Assembly: GCA_937951895.1 (NCBI GenBank)
Contig: CALFER010000077.1
Location: 1-64,000, forward strand
Reading direction: 5' to 3'
Source: an uncultured bacterium
Lineage (GTDB): Bacteria; CSSED10-310; CALFER01
DNA: 64,000 bases
The first letter of the stretch is position 1. Every line of letters starts with the position of its first letter. The notes beneath the pieces were generated by a model. The model saw only the letters and a list, made by a program, of their open reading frames with translations, did not search any database and was not told where the DNA came from. Positions 38,884-48,104 of this stretch are shown piece by piece. Both the position numbers and the translations under genes were made by a program.

Positions 38884-40563
38884 ATGTCGGACCAGAAGGT
38901 TGTTTCCAATCACGGTGAGGCGTTTGAGAACTGGCAATCCACGGTTCTGGATAAGGCTTTGAAGAAGTTTCCCGAGCGAAAACCATCATTTCGTACCTCG
39001 TCGGTAGACGATCTGCCGCGTATCTGCACACCGGAAGACGCTCCGGTGGATTACGAAGCTCAATTGGGGTATCCCGGACAATATCCGTTCACGAGAGGCG
39101 TTCAGCCCACGATGTATCGGGGCCGATTCTGGACCATGCGGCAGTATGCCGGGTTTGGTACCGCGCAGGAATCGAACGAACGGTACCGGTATCTGTTGGG
39201 CCAGGGCCAGACCGGTCTGTCGGTAGCGTTCGATCTGCCGACTCAGATCGGATACGATTCGGATCATCCGTTGTCGAGAGGGGAAGTGGGTCGGGTCGGA
39301 GTCGCGATCGATACGCTGGCCGACATGGAGACACTGTTCGATCAGATTCCACTCGATCAGGTTTCAACATCGATGACGATCAACTCGACCGCAGCGGCGC
39401 TGCTGGCGATGTACATCGCGCTCGCCGAAAAACGCTCGATTTCGAAGTCAGCGCTCTCCGGGACGATCCAGAATGATGTTCTGAAAGAGTACATCGCGCG
39501 GGGCACCTATATTTACCCGCCTCAGCCCAGTATGCGTCTGATTACTGATATTTTCGAGTATTGCACGAAAGAAGTGCCCAAGTGGAACACGATTTCGATC
39601 TCCGGGTATCATATCCGGGAAGCCGGCTCGACGGCGGCGCAGGAAGTCGGATTCACGCTTGCGGACGGAATCACCTATTGTGAAGCGGCGATCGCCCGGG
39701 GGCTGGATGTCAACGCATTCGGTTCGCGTCTTTCGTTCTTTTTCAATGCCCACAACAACCTTCTGGAAGAAGTCGCCAAGTTCCGCGCCGCGCGCAGGAT
39801 GTGGGCCGGGATCATGAAAAACCGGTTCAAGGCCAGCAATCCTCAGGCACAGATGCTGCGTTTCCACTGTCAGACGGCCGGATCGACGCTGACGGCTCAG
39901 CAGCCCGACAACAACATCGTCCGGGTCACGATCCAGGCACTCGCGGCAGTGCTGGGCGGCGCGCAGAGTCTGCACACGAATTCCCGCGACGAAGCACTCG
40001 CGCTGCCGTCCGAAGAATCCGTACGAATTGCGCTGAGAACCCAGCAACTCCTCGCGCACGAGTCCGGTGTGGCGGATACGATCGATCCACTGGCCGGTTC
40101 CTACATGGTTGAGTATCTGACCGACCGGATCGAACGTGAAGCGACGCATCTGATTCAGAAGGTTGACGAACTCGGTGGCATGGCTCGCGCGATCGAGAAC
40201 GGTTACGTTCAGAAGCAGATCCAGATGTCGGCATACCGCAGTCAGCAACGGATCGAATCGGGCGACGAGATTGTGGTGGGTGTCAATAAATTCAAGCTGG
40301 AAGATGAAGTTGAACCCGAGGGATTGCTGCGGGTCAATCCGGAAGTTGAGCACGCTCAGGTTGAGCGTTTGCAGTCGGTCAAACAGCGTCGCGATTCCGG
40401 CAGGGTCGCGCAGGTGCTGCAAGCGCTCCGGGAGGCATCCAGGACGGATCAGAATCTGATGCCGTTCATTCTGGACGCGGTCAAGGAATATGCGACACTG
40501 GGCGAAGTGTCGGACGTTTTTCGTGATGAATTCGGAATCTATCAGGAAAAGGTGGTGCTATGA
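38884..40563 (+). CDS. mcmA1: Methylmalonyl-CoA mutase large (catalytic) subunit
   Basis: A 559-residue enzyme that isomerises methylmalonyl-CoA and succinyl-CoA. It contains the TIM-barrel substrate motifs YPFTRGVQPTMYRGRFWTMRQYAGFGTA, GLSVAFDLPTQIGYDSDH, ISISGYHIREAGSTAAQE and SLHTNSRDEALALPSE. The B12-binding domain is absent, consistent with the split type whose small subunit is a separate protein; that gene is not in the window. GGAGG precedes the ATG. The following epimerase gene overlaps it by four bases. Confidence 0.95.
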   Translation: MSDQKVVSNHGEAFENWQSTVLDKALKKFPERKPSFRTSSVDDLPRICTPEDAPVDYEAQLGYPGQYPFTRGVQPTMYRGRFWTMRQYAGFGTAQESNERYRYLLGQGQTGLSVAFDLPTQIGYDSDHPLSRGEVGRVGVAIDTLADMETLFDQIPLDQVSTSMTINSTAAALLAMYIALAEKRSISKSALSGTIQNDVLKEYIARGTYIYPPQPSMRLITDIFEYCTKEVPKWNTISISGYHIREAGSTAAQEVGFTLADGITYCEAAIARGLDVNAFGSRLSFFFNAHNNLLEEVAKFRAARRMWAGIMKNRFKASNPQAQMLRFHCQTAGSTLTAQQPDNNIVRVTIQALAAVLGGAQSLHTNSRDEALALPSEESVRIALRTQQLLAHESGVADTIDPLAGSYMVEYLTDRIEREATHLIQKVDELGGMARAIENGYVQKQIQMSAYRSQQRIESGDEIVVGVNKFKLEDEVEPEGLLRVNPEVEHAQVERLQSVKQRRDSGRVAQVLQALREASRTDQNLMPFILDAVKEYATLGEVSDVFRDEFGIYQEKVVL

Positions 40564-40967
40564 TCAGAAAACTCGATCACATCGGTATTGCAGTATCGGA
40601 TCTCGAAGCCGAAACGACCTTCTTCCGAGACGTTCTCGGACTCCATTTTCTCGGGTACGAAGATCTGCCGGACCGGCAGTTGAAAGTTGCAAAATTCGAA
40701 GTCGGAGAAACGCACATTGAACTGTTGTATCCGACATCTCCCGAGAGCACTGTTGCCAAGTTCATCGCTCAGAAGGGAGAGGGGCTTCATCACATCGCGA
40801 TGAAGGTGGAGGGAGCACAACAGACACTCGATCGTCTCGCTTCCGCCGGTGTGCAACTCATCGACTCGAAACCTCGACCGGGCGCCGGAGGCAGCAAGGT
40901 GGCGTTTTTGCATCCCAAGAGCACATTCAGGGTGCTGATTGAAATCTGTGAGTCGGGTTGTGAATGA
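40560..40967 (+). CDS. mce: Methylmalonyl-CoA epimerase
   Basis: A 135-residue glyoxalase-fold protein. It opens KLDHIGIAVSDLEAETTFFRDVLG and has the metal ligands in LDHIGIAV, GEGLHHIAMKV and the terminal RVLIEIC Glu. It interconverts (R)- and (S)-methylmalonyl-CoA, completing the link to succinyl-CoA. The four-base overlap with the mutase gene makes the two an operon. The pathway may be propionate formation or breakdown; a carboxylase or decarboxylase is not seen here. Confidence 0.94.
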   Translation: MIRKLDHIGIAVSDLEAETTFFRDVLGLHFLGYEDLPDRQLKVAKFEVGETHIELLYPTSPESTVAKFIAQKGEGLHHIAMKVEGAQQTLDRLASAGVQLIDSKPRPGAGGSKVAFLHPKSTFRVLIEICESGCE

Positions 40968-41021
40968 CGACCGGGAGAGTACGATGCCGATGAGGCATGC
41001 CGGGGGCATCCGGAGAGTGGC

Positions 41022-42440
41022 ATGAATCTGCGTCTGGTCGCTGTTTGTGACGATCAGCGAATCGAACGGGAGTTTGCTGACTTCATCGATCGGACGAAGC
41101 TGTCGATCGATCGGGTCCGCCAATCCGATGTCCAGAGATGGCCTTCCACGGAATCCCGTCTCGTTCTGTGGGCCATCCGAGTCAATCCGCCTGTGGAATT
41201 GGACACAATCCGGTCCTTTCTCCGGAGACATCCTCTCTGCCGGGTCATCTGTCTGATATCGGGAGAATCGAGTGAGTTTGAGACCATCGAGTTTCCGGAA
41301 GGCCTTTCCGGTGTCGTGCGCATCCCCACGGATCTTCCTCTGGTGCAGCGCTGGATCGAGATTGCTGTGGGGGAGATCAAGCTGGAGCAGCGGATCCGGC
41401 AGACGCGGGTTCGGATTGAGCAACTGGATCAGGAGTTTGAAGTTTTCCTGAAGGTCGGTCGTGCGATTGCGTCGACATTGGAGTTGAAGCAGGTTCTGAC
41501 GGCGATCATGAACATCACCGGCCGATTGCTCGAATCCGAAGCCTGGTCACTGGCCCTGATCGATGCGGACTCGAAGGATCTGGTTTTTGAATCCGCTCAG
41601 GGGGAGCATGGCCAGAAGGTTCGCGGAATGAGAGTTCCGATTGGCAAAGGGATCATCGGATGGGTTGCGGAACACGGTGAGCCGTTGATTGTGGATGATG
41701 CGAGCAAGGATGAGCGGCATTACAAGGAAGTCGATGCTCATGTGGGATTTCATTCCCGTTCGATTCTCTGTCTGCCGTTGAAGACAAAAGGACATGTGCT
41801 CGGTGCCATCGAGTTTATCAATAAGAAGGGGAAAGCGGGGTTCAACACCGAAGACATCAACAAGGTTCAGGTGTTCATCGATCTGGCGAGTGTTTCGATC
41901 GAGAATGCGTTGTATTATCGAAAAGTGGCGTTGTTGTGCGAGAGGGACGAACTGTCGGGGCTATACAATCAGCGCACTCTCGTCAAAATTCTCGGCCAGG
42001 AACTCGAACACGCCGCCTCAACCGGAGGAACGCTCGCATACCTGTTTCTCGATCTGGATTACTTCAAACGTGTCAATGACAAATACGGGCATCTCATCGG
42101 ACGGCAGACCCTGCACGAACTCGGCCAGATCCTGACTGAACTGGCCGTCGACCCCGCGATTATCGGACGGTATGGCGGGGACGAGTTCTGGGTGATCATT
42201 CCGGGCGCATCACGGCAGACCGCCATGGATCTCGCGGAACGCATCCGGGCGGCGATCGAGGAACATGTGTTTCTGGAATCATCCGGTCTCCGGATTCGAC
42301 TGACGGCGAGTGTCGGGGTTGCGTTGTATCCCGAACAGGCACTGACGTTCGACGATCTGGCGCGGATGGCCGATCGGGCATTGTTTGCCGCGAAGCAGCA
42401 GAATCGCAACAAAGTGATCTGCGCCGTGCCGGAAGAATGA
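41022..42440 (+). CDS. GAF-domain diguanylate cyclase
   Basis: A 472-residue cytosolic protein. Residues about 1-110 look like a degenerate receiver or partner domain, followed by a coiled linker, a GAF domain (residues 150-300, TSTLELKQVLTAIMNITGRLL, IGKGIIGWVAEHGEPL, LCLPLKTKGHVLGAIEFIN), and a GGDEF domain with an intact catalytic motif GRYGGDEFWVIIPG. The RxxD inhibitory site is not evident. It makes c-di-GMP. The gene overlaps the HD-GYP phosphodiesterase gene by four bases, so synthesis and breakdown are coupled. Confidence 0.9.
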   Translation: MNLRLVAVCDDQRIEREFADFIDRTKLSIDRVRQSDVQRWPSTESRLVLWAIRVNPPVELDTIRSFLRRHPLCRVICLISGESSEFETIEFPEGLSGVVRIPTDLPLVQRWIEIAVGEIKLEQRIRQTRVRIEQLDQEFEVFLKVGRAIASTLELKQVLTAIMNITGRLLESEAWSLALIDADSKDLVFESAQGEHGQKVRGMRVPIGKGIIGWVAEHGEPLIVDDASKDERHYKEVDAHVGFHSRSILCLPLKTKGHVLGAIEFINKKGKAGFNTEDINKVQVFIDLASVSIENALYYRKVALLCERDELSGLYNQRTLVKILGQELEHAASTGGTLAYLFLDLDYFKRVNDKYGHLIGRQTLHELGQILTELAVDPAIIGRYGGDEFWVIIPGASRQTAMDLAERIRAAIEEHVFLESSGLRIRLTASVGVALYPEQALTFDDLARMADRALFAAKQQNRNKVICAVPEE

Positions 42441-44233
42441 AGAACATTACGCCGACAAGTCCGCATGGATTCAGCACCTGGGATCTGAGAACGCAGATCA
42501 TTCTGTTTCTGGCGAGTGTCACGGTCGTGCAGTTGATCGTCATGATGATCATGCTGATGAAGTTTTCCTACACGCCGATGATCAACCGCTATGTCGAGTA
42601 TAACCGGAATACCTATCACCGGCTTCTGATCAATGAACAATCCAACGAGGCTGCGCGTCTTGCGAACCAGATCGAGGCATTTTTCGCCGAGATCAGAACG
42701 CAGGCAACCTCGGTGTCGCGCACCCTCACCCTCGATTTCCTCTCGTTCCCCGAACAGAACCGAATACTCCTCACATTTCTGCGTTCGTTCAGCGATATCG
42801 ACGCGATCATCAGTCGTGATATCGAAGATCGAGTGCGAATCGTGACGAAGGATAGCTCGGAGTATCCCGCCACGCTCGTTCAGATTGCCTCGAATGATGC
42901 CCTTCAGGCGGAGACTCTTTCGGGGAGGATCACGTATTCGGAACCCTTCATCGCCGAAACGGGGTATCATCTTGCCATCGCGATGATGATTCCGGTGTTT
43001 TCCGAACAGGGTCAGGCGCTTGCCGGACTGTACATGCAGATCAATCTGACTCAGATCCAGAATCTGACCACCAAGGCGAACATCGCGAATCCGGGCACGA
43101 CGTATGTGCTGGATTCCCGTGGCGCGCTCGTGGGACACATCGATAACACCCGCGTGCTGCACCGGGAGGATTTCAGCGGTCTGGAGGTATTTCAGACTTA
43201 CATCCAGCAGGGGCAGAATTACGGCGCCACGAGTTACATCAACAAAGAAGGGGAAGAGGTGCAGGGCGCGTACCACCTCGTCGCCGGACTCAACTGGAGC
43301 GTCATCGCGGAACGGGAATTCACGCGGGCCTATCAGGCGATCAACAACATGGTCCAGGAGGGCAGGGACACAATCAGTAATCTGATCTACTCCACCATCC
43401 TCGGCGTCTCGATCATGATCATCATATCCGTCGCGATCGGCAGCATCATTGCCGTTCGGATTCTGAACCCGCTGAGTGAAATTGCGAAAGACGCTCACAT
43501 GGTCGCATCCGGCGAGTTCACGCGCCGGTTCGAACTCAAGGGCGCATCCGAAATCCAGAAACTTGCCGGAACACTGAATTACATGCAGGATGCCATCCAC
43601 GAGTATACGCTCTCGCTCAGACGCCAGGCAAACGACATGCGCCAGTTGTTTCTGGGATCGGTCGAATCGCTGGCGGCGGCAATCGATGCGAAGGATCCCT
43701 ACACCCGGGGCCATTCGCGACGGGTGACGCGTATCAGCGTATTGCTCGGGAAAAGGCTCGCCCTGTCCGACGAACAGCTTCGCGAACTCGAGATATCGGC
43801 GTTGATGCACGATGTCGGCAAGATCGGGATCGACGATGCGATATTGAAGAAGCCGAGCACGGTGACGCCCGAGGAGCGAAAAGTGCTGCAGATGCATCCC
43901 GTGCTGGGAGCAGCCATCATGAAGCCGATCCCGCTTCTGACCAACATGATCCCGGGAATGCTCCAGCATCATGAACGGTGGGACGGATCGGGATATCCGG
44001 AAGGATTGCGCGGACAGAGCATTTCCCTGTATGGTAGAATCATCGCTGTTGCGGATACATTCGATGCGATGACTTCCGACAGACCGTACCAGGAAACGTT
44101 TTCATTCGAGCGGGCCCGGGATATGATCGATGGATGGAGCGGCACACGATATGATCCTGTTATCGTGCGCGCGTTTCTGGACGAGTTCGCCGCGATCTGC
44201 GAGGAGATTGTCCTGATGAAGGCGCAACCATGA
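42437..44233 (+). CDS. Membrane dCache-HAMP-HD-GYP phosphodiesterase
   Basis: A 598-residue sensor. Two membrane helices (about residues 24-44 and 314-340) enclose a large periplasmic dCache-like sensor domain (VHLAIAMMIPVF-type motifs, YVLDSRGALVGH). A HAMP linker follows, then an HD-GYP domain with RGHSRRVTRISVLLG, LMHDVGKIGI and HHERWDGSGYPEGL, the complete c-di-GMP phosphodiesterase signature. It would break down c-di-GMP in response to an outside ligand. The four-base overlap with the cyclase gene suggests a functional unit; the next gene also overlaps by four bases. Confidence 0.92.
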   Translation: MKNITPTSPHGFSTWDLRTQIILFLASVTVVQLIVMMIMLMKFSYTPMINRYVEYNRNTYHRLLINEQSNEAARLANQIEAFFAEIRTQATSVSRTLTLDFLSFPEQNRILLTFLRSFSDIDAIISRDIEDRVRIVTKDSSEYPATLVQIASNDALQAETLSGRITYSEPFIAETGYHLAIAMMIPVFSEQGQALAGLYMQINLTQIQNLTTKANIANPGTTYVLDSRGALVGHIDNTRVLHREDFSGLEVFQTYIQQGQNYGATSYINKEGEEVQGAYHLVAGLNWSVIAEREFTRAYQAINNMVQEGRDTISNLIYSTILGVSIMIIISVAIGSIIAVRILNPLSEIAKDAHMVASGEFTRRFELKGASEIQKLAGTLNYMQDAIHEYTLSLRRQANDMRQLFLGSVESLAAAIDAKDPYTRGHSRRVTRISVLLGKRLALSDEQLRELEISALMHDVGKIGIDDAILKKPSTVTPEERKVLQMHPVLGAAIMKPIPLLTNMIPGMLQHHERWDGSGYPEGLRGQSISLYGRIIAVADTFDAMTSDRPYQETFSFERARDMIDGWSGTRYDPVIVRAFLDEFAAICEEIVLMKAQP

Positions 44234-45708
44234 AAAAGAAACGTAGAATCCGCTGGCTCGTCATCACCATTCCCACATCCCATATCATCTTTTTCTCCAT
44301 CGCCTTCCTGCTCGTCATCTCCGGCATTCTGTTCGTGATCTATGGCGGCCGATTCATGGACGGACGGCATCTCGAAAAAGCAAAAAGCTCGATCGCGGAA
44401 GCCAAAAAACTGCTCGAGGACGCCGTCGCCGTCAAAATCCCCCGAAGCGATCTCACAGCGGTTCAGACCCTGATCGGCAAAGCCGAAACAGCACTCGAAG
44501 CCGGCGATGCACGCTCGGCCAGACGGGATGGAGAAACCTCCGTCGAGCAACTCTCGTATATGCTGGCTACATTCCGGTCCGAATCGGAGGGGATCACCGG
44601 GCGATTCGCGCGAATCATCGAAATGAAAGGGACGGTCGAAAAACTCTCCGGCGACGGGACGAACTGGGAAGCCGTCGAACTCAAGGAAGTGCTCAGGAGC
44701 GGTACCCGGATCCGCACTCAGTCCGGTTCAACCGCGAAGATCAAATTCGACGACGGGAGCGTCATTCATGTCAAGGCCGAATCCCTGATCGGAATCCGTG
44801 AGCTGACGGAAGATGAACAGACCCAGACCAAACGCTCGAACATCGAACTGGGAATCAGTGAAATTGAAGCGAACATCAAGGATCCGGTTGAGTTTGATTC
44901 GACGTTCGCTCTGACCATGCCGGACAACTCGGAAGCGCGCATCAAGACCGAATCCAATCTCGCCATCGTCGTCGATCAGCAAAACACCAGCACGGTCAAG
45001 GTTTATGCCGGAAACGTCGATGTTGTCCACAATGAACAGACTCTGGCACTGGGATCCCGTGAAGCGGTCATCATCGACTCTTCCAAACCCAAGGGCAAAA
45101 CCCTTCTGACTCCCATCTCGATCCCGATGCCCCCCCGTCTCGTCTATCCCGCCAACGGCCAGATGATTCACATCGATGAATCGTCTCCGGCGCCCCTCTA
45201 TATGCGATGGACGACGATTCAGAATGCCGCGGAATACAAGCTCGAAATCGCAAGGGATTATTACTTCTACGAACATGTCGTCAATCAGACCACCAAGGAG
45301 AGTCGAGCGACCGTCAGCACGCTGACGCCGGGAAACTACTACTGGCGCATCAGCTCGTACGATCCGTCCGGACTGTCCTCGGAACCCAGCCAGTTCAACA
45401 CCTTTCGACTGGCAACCACCCAGGAGTCGCAGGGGGGAGAGAAGGATCTGACGCCACCTAAGATCCAGATCGATCGACTGACGGTTCTGGGTCGCATCGT
45501 GGATATCAGCGGCCGAACCGATCCCGGCTCGAATCTCTATATCAATGAACACAAAGAAGATGTATTCGAAGACGGCAGTTTCCGGGGTCTGATCGAATTT
45601 GAGACGCCGGGTCTGCATTCGATCTACATCGAAGCATACGATAACGCCGGTAATGCCACGACCGCCCGGCGCGAGGTGACAATCTCCGAATCCGCCTCGA
45701 CCCGTTGA
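44230..45708 (+). CDS. Membrane-anchored FecR-domain protein
   Basis: A 492-residue protein. An N-terminal anchor (about residues 18-40) is followed by a helical region (AKSSIAEAKKLLEDAV) and then a FecR-type beta domain (EMKGTVEKLSGDGTNWEAVE, LRSGTRIRTQSGSTAKIKFDDGSVIHV). Later, WTTIQNAAEYKLEIARDYYFYEHV and YYWRISSYDPSG look like a fibronectin-III-like module. FecR domains usually pass signals across the envelope or bind a polysaccharide. Its four-base overlap with the HD-GYP gene ties it to the c-di-GMP pair. The partner is unknown. Confidence 0.78.
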   Translation: MKKKRRIRWLVITIPTSHIIFFSIAFLLVISGILFVIYGGRFMDGRHLEKAKSSIAEAKKLLEDAVAVKIPRSDLTAVQTLIGKAETALEAGDARSARRDGETSVEQLSYMLATFRSESEGITGRFARIIEMKGTVEKLSGDGTNWEAVELKEVLRSGTRIRTQSGSTAKIKFDDGSVIHVKAESLIGIRELTEDEQTQTKRSNIELGISEIEANIKDPVEFDSTFALTMPDNSEARIKTESNLAIVVDQQNTSTVKVYAGNVDVVHNEQTLALGSREAVIIDSSKPKGKTLLTPISIPMPPRLVYPANGQMIHIDESSPAPLYMRWTTIQNAAEYKLEIARDYYFYEHVVNQTTKESRATVSTLTPGNYYWRISSYDPSGLSSEPSQFNTFRLATTQESQGGEKDLTPPKIQIDRLTVLGRIVDISGRTDPGSNLYINEHKEDVFEDGSFRGLIEFETPGLHSIYIEAYDNAGNATTARREVTISESASTR

Positions 45709-45963
45709 TCACACGATTCGATCCGCCTTCAGCTTTTCGTCGGCATTCGAAATGTCCAAAATCTCGAAGTGCGTTCCATGGATCGCGTTGTAGTGGTGAA
45801 TGAAAAAGGCGGTAACCGAGACGCCCCATCCGGGTTTGATGGCCAGAATGAGGAGCGTTGCGGCCACGAGCGGCACGAAAGCGACGATCAGATCCAGGAT
45901 GAACACAGCCACACAGATCCACAAGCCTCGGGAACCGATCAGTTTTCTACCGATCATCTCCAT
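45709..45963 (-). CDS. Small two-helix membrane protein, unknown
   Basis: An 84-residue protein with hydrophobic segments at about residues 13-30 and 32-55 (LWICVAVFILDLIVAFVPLVAATLLILAI), followed by a polar tail with HHYNAIHGTHFEILDISNADEKLKADRIV. No family is recognised. It overlaps the Smr gene by 17 bases and ends exactly beside the convergent FecR gene. Confidence 0.5.
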   Translation of the reverse strand: MEMIGRKLIGSRGLWICVAVFILDLIVAFVPLVAATLLILAIKPGWGVSVTAFFIHHYNAIHGTHFEILDISNADEKLKADRIV

Positions 45964-46375
45964 GCCCTCTCAGATGCGCAATCGTTGCTCCGGACCCGCC
46001 CGATTCGCTCGGTGCGTCCCCGAACCCGATGACATCAGGATGCGAACTCAGATAGGACACGACGATCCGTTTTTGCGTATAGACCCCCTTCCCGTGGATG
46101 ATCCGGACTTCCCTGAATCCGGCTCCGAGGGCCGCTTCGATGTAAGCGTCCAGCACCATGCGGGTTTCGGAAGGATCGAATGTGTGCAGGTCGATCGCAT
46201 CCTCAACGGGAATCTCGATCGCCTCTCCGTTGAATGGATCACCGAGTTCTTCCGATTCGATGGCATCGTCCCGCCATGTCGAGTCGTTCGGATGATTTCC
46301 GGGATCGTCCGCCGGCAAACGCGCACGATCGGGTCTCAGGAGTCGCTTCAATCGCTTGAAAAACAGTGCAAACAT
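45947..46375 (-). CDS. Smr-domain protein
   Basis: A 142-residue protein with a C-terminal Smr (small MutS-related) domain. It has AIDLHTFDPSETRMVLDAYIEAALGAGFREVRIIHGKGV (LDLHG-type motif and HGKG), and ends with SGATIAHLRG. Smr domains nick or bind nucleic acids, including in ribosome rescue. The usual DLHG motif is DLHTF here. The first 50 residues are basic and then acidic. It overlaps the small membrane gene and lies opposite the GT2 gene. A -10-like TATACT (46401-46406) precedes it on the - strand. Confidence 0.85.
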   Translation of the reverse strand: MFALFFKRLKRLLRPDRARLPADDPGNHPNDSTWRDDAIESEELGDPFNGEAIEIPVEDAIDLHTFDPSETRMVLDAYIEAALGAGFREVRIIHGKGVYTQKRIVVSYLSSHPDVIGFGDAPSESGGSGATIAHLRGHGDDR

Positions 46376-46473
46376 TCATGGATCTCCATTGAACACAGGC
46401 AGTATAATCCGAACGGTTCCGGGAAAAAAGGACGAGTTGCCATCCGTGAACCCGTCCGGTAAAGTGATCCGTC

Positions 46474-47349
46474 ATGAAAGGCGTGACGGTTGCGGTATGC
46501 GTATATAACGGAGAAGCCACCATCGAGGCGTGTCTGTCGAGCCTTCTGGCGCTGGATTACCCTCCTGAGTTACTCGATATTCTGGTCATCGATAATGCCT
46601 CGACGGACAAAACTCCGGACATTGTGCGGCGATTTCCCGTGCGCCTTTTGAACGAACCGATCAAAGGCCGGGGGTCTGCTCGCAATCGGGCTCAGATCGA
46701 AGCGATTCATCCGGTGATCGCCTTTACGGATGCGGACTGTATTGTCGATCCGTCGTGGTTGTTTCATCTGATGCGCGCGTTTGACGATGAGCAGGTGGGG
46801 GTTGCGGGCGGCCGTATCGAATGGGAGGGGACCGATGATCTGACGCGGTTTCAATCCATCCGGAGAACGCTGTCGAACGAAGAATTCAGCGGCGATTACC
46901 CGTTTTCACCGCCATTCGTTGCCACGGCGAATGCCGCATTCCGTACCGAAGCGATTCGATCGGTCGGCGGATTCCGATCCCAGTACGATATCGAAGAGGA
47001 TGCGGCGATCTGCTGGATGATTCAGCGCCAGGGATTTCGTCTCGAATACGTCCCGGATGCGCTCGTGCATCACTGCCATCGCCACACGATCCGTTCTTTT
47101 TTCAACCACCAGATTTTTTACGGAATCGGAGGCGTGCATCTGTTCCATGATTTCTTTCCCGAGCATCGCGTGTGGATCTGGTGGGGATTGTACGCCCGTT
47201 TCGTTTCCGATTTGATCCGAATCCCGTTCGCGCTTTTCGTGCGCGATTCCTTCGCCCGGAAACTCCCTCTGTACGATGCCCTGCGCGACGCCGGTCTCAT
47301 CATCGGAAGGCTCAAGGGAGCGCTCCGGTATCGCGTTCTGGCGATATGA
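46474..47349 (+). CDS. GT2 family glycosyltransferase
   Basis: A 291-residue glycosyltransferase. GVTVAVCVYNGEATIEACLSSL, ILVIDNASTDKTPDIV, IKGRGSARNRAQIEA, FTDADCIVDPSWL (catalytic DAD) and FSPPFVATANAAFRTEAI are typical of GT2 extracellular-polysaccharide enzymes. The C-terminal segment (residues 210-260) has one membrane-like stretch. The downstream gene overlaps its stop by four bases. Together with the two downstream genes it forms an exopolysaccharide set. Confidence 0.88.
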   Translation: MKGVTVAVCVYNGEATIEACLSSLLALDYPPELLDILVIDNASTDKTPDIVRRFPVRLLNEPIKGRGSARNRAQIEAIHPVIAFTDADCIVDPSWLFHLMRAFDDEQVGVAGGRIEWEGTDDLTRFQSIRRTLSNEEFSGDYPFSPPFVATANAAFRTEAIRSVGGFRSQYDIEEDAAICWMIQRQGFRLEYVPDALVHHCHRHTIRSFFNHQIFYGIGGVHLFHDFFPEHRVWIWWGLYARFVSDLIRIPFALFVRDSFARKLPLYDALRDAGLIIGRLKGALRYRVLAI

Positions 47350-48104
47350 ACGACCCAACGCCTGCGATGATCGGAAAAGACGCATTCCCCGGCTCGGCTC
47401 GGCTGATCGCACGATTTGCCGGGGAGGATTCGGATACCGTATATGACCTCTCTCAAGTGCATCCCGCCGCACCCCTCAACCCGGAAATCCTGATAACCAA
47501 CGAGGCGTCCGGCGGTCTCGGACTGATCGTCCGGGTCAATCCGGATCACCAGACCGCCGTTGTGCATCTGTCGATTCGCATCCGATTCTCGGAATCCTTC
47601 AGTCGCGTCTCCAGTGGCGTGCAATCCATTCAATCCGAGCCTGCAGCGCACGGTACCGAACCGGGTCTCGAGTGCGACGGACAGCCGATCGTTTACTATC
47701 CCGGGACTCCGGGCCGGAATCTCGTCGTGAAGCCGGCCCCCCATCAGTTCGTTGTCAGGGCACGCGCGACTTTGAACCATGACGGAGTTGCCGGGCTGGA
47801 GTGGGTGTGCTGCGAGGACCGCATGGTTCCGGTATCGATCACCCCCGGTGAGCGGGACTTGTTTCGATGCCGGATCGAATCGATGGATGCGCGAGAGGGG
47901 AATGAAATCCGGCCTGTCGAGGTTGGCGACCGACTGGAGGATGCCGCGAAGAATCAGCGGGATCACAACCATCGGTTTTGTTCCGACCGTTTGCTCAAAG
48001 GTCTCGTATTCGCTTCACTTTTCCCGTGGATGGCGATGGTGGCGATGGTTCGCTGGATCGGCTCGTTCCGACGGATATCCGCTCGGGAGGGGAGGAGGCG
48101 ATAA
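47346..48104 (+). CDS. Protein of unknown function in the polysaccharide operon
   Basis: A 252-residue frame between two GT2 genes with four-base and zero-base junctions, which supports it being translated. It contains ILITNEASGGLGLIVRVNPD, IVYYPGTPGRNLVVKPAPH and a C-terminal hydrophobic stretch (LLKGLVFASLFPWMAMVAMV). No family is recognised. The arginine-rich tail and absence of typical features are odd; an overlapping 284-codon frame exists on the other strand, so an out-of-frame artefact cannot be excluded, but operon spacing favours this one. Confidence 0.5.
   Translation: MNDPTPAMIGKDAFPGSARLIARFAGEDSDTVYDLSQVHPAAPLNPEILITNEASGGLGLIVRVNPDHQTAVVHLSIRIRFSESFSRVSSGVQSIQSEPAAHGTEPGLECDGQPIVYYPGTPGRNLVVKPAPHQFVVRARATLNHDGVAGLEWVCCEDRMVPVSITPGERDLFRCRIESMDAREGNEIRPVEVGDRLEDAAKNQRDHNHRFCSDRLLKGLVFASLFPWMAMVAMVRWIGSFRRISAREGRRR

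Noticed and set aside
37819..38937. 372-codon open frame on the - strand
   Set aside because: Antisense to comEC and with no recognisable domain.
42059..43972. 637-codon open frame on the - strand
   Set aside because: It lies entirely opposite two well-supported c-di-GMP genes, and its translation is His/Arg/Asp-rich with no domain; it reflects the codon bias of the real strand.
47118..47972. 284-codon frame on the - strand opposite the unknown gene at 47346
   Set aside because: It has no operon linkage, while the + strand frame fits perfectly between two GT2 genes; kept as an alternative only.
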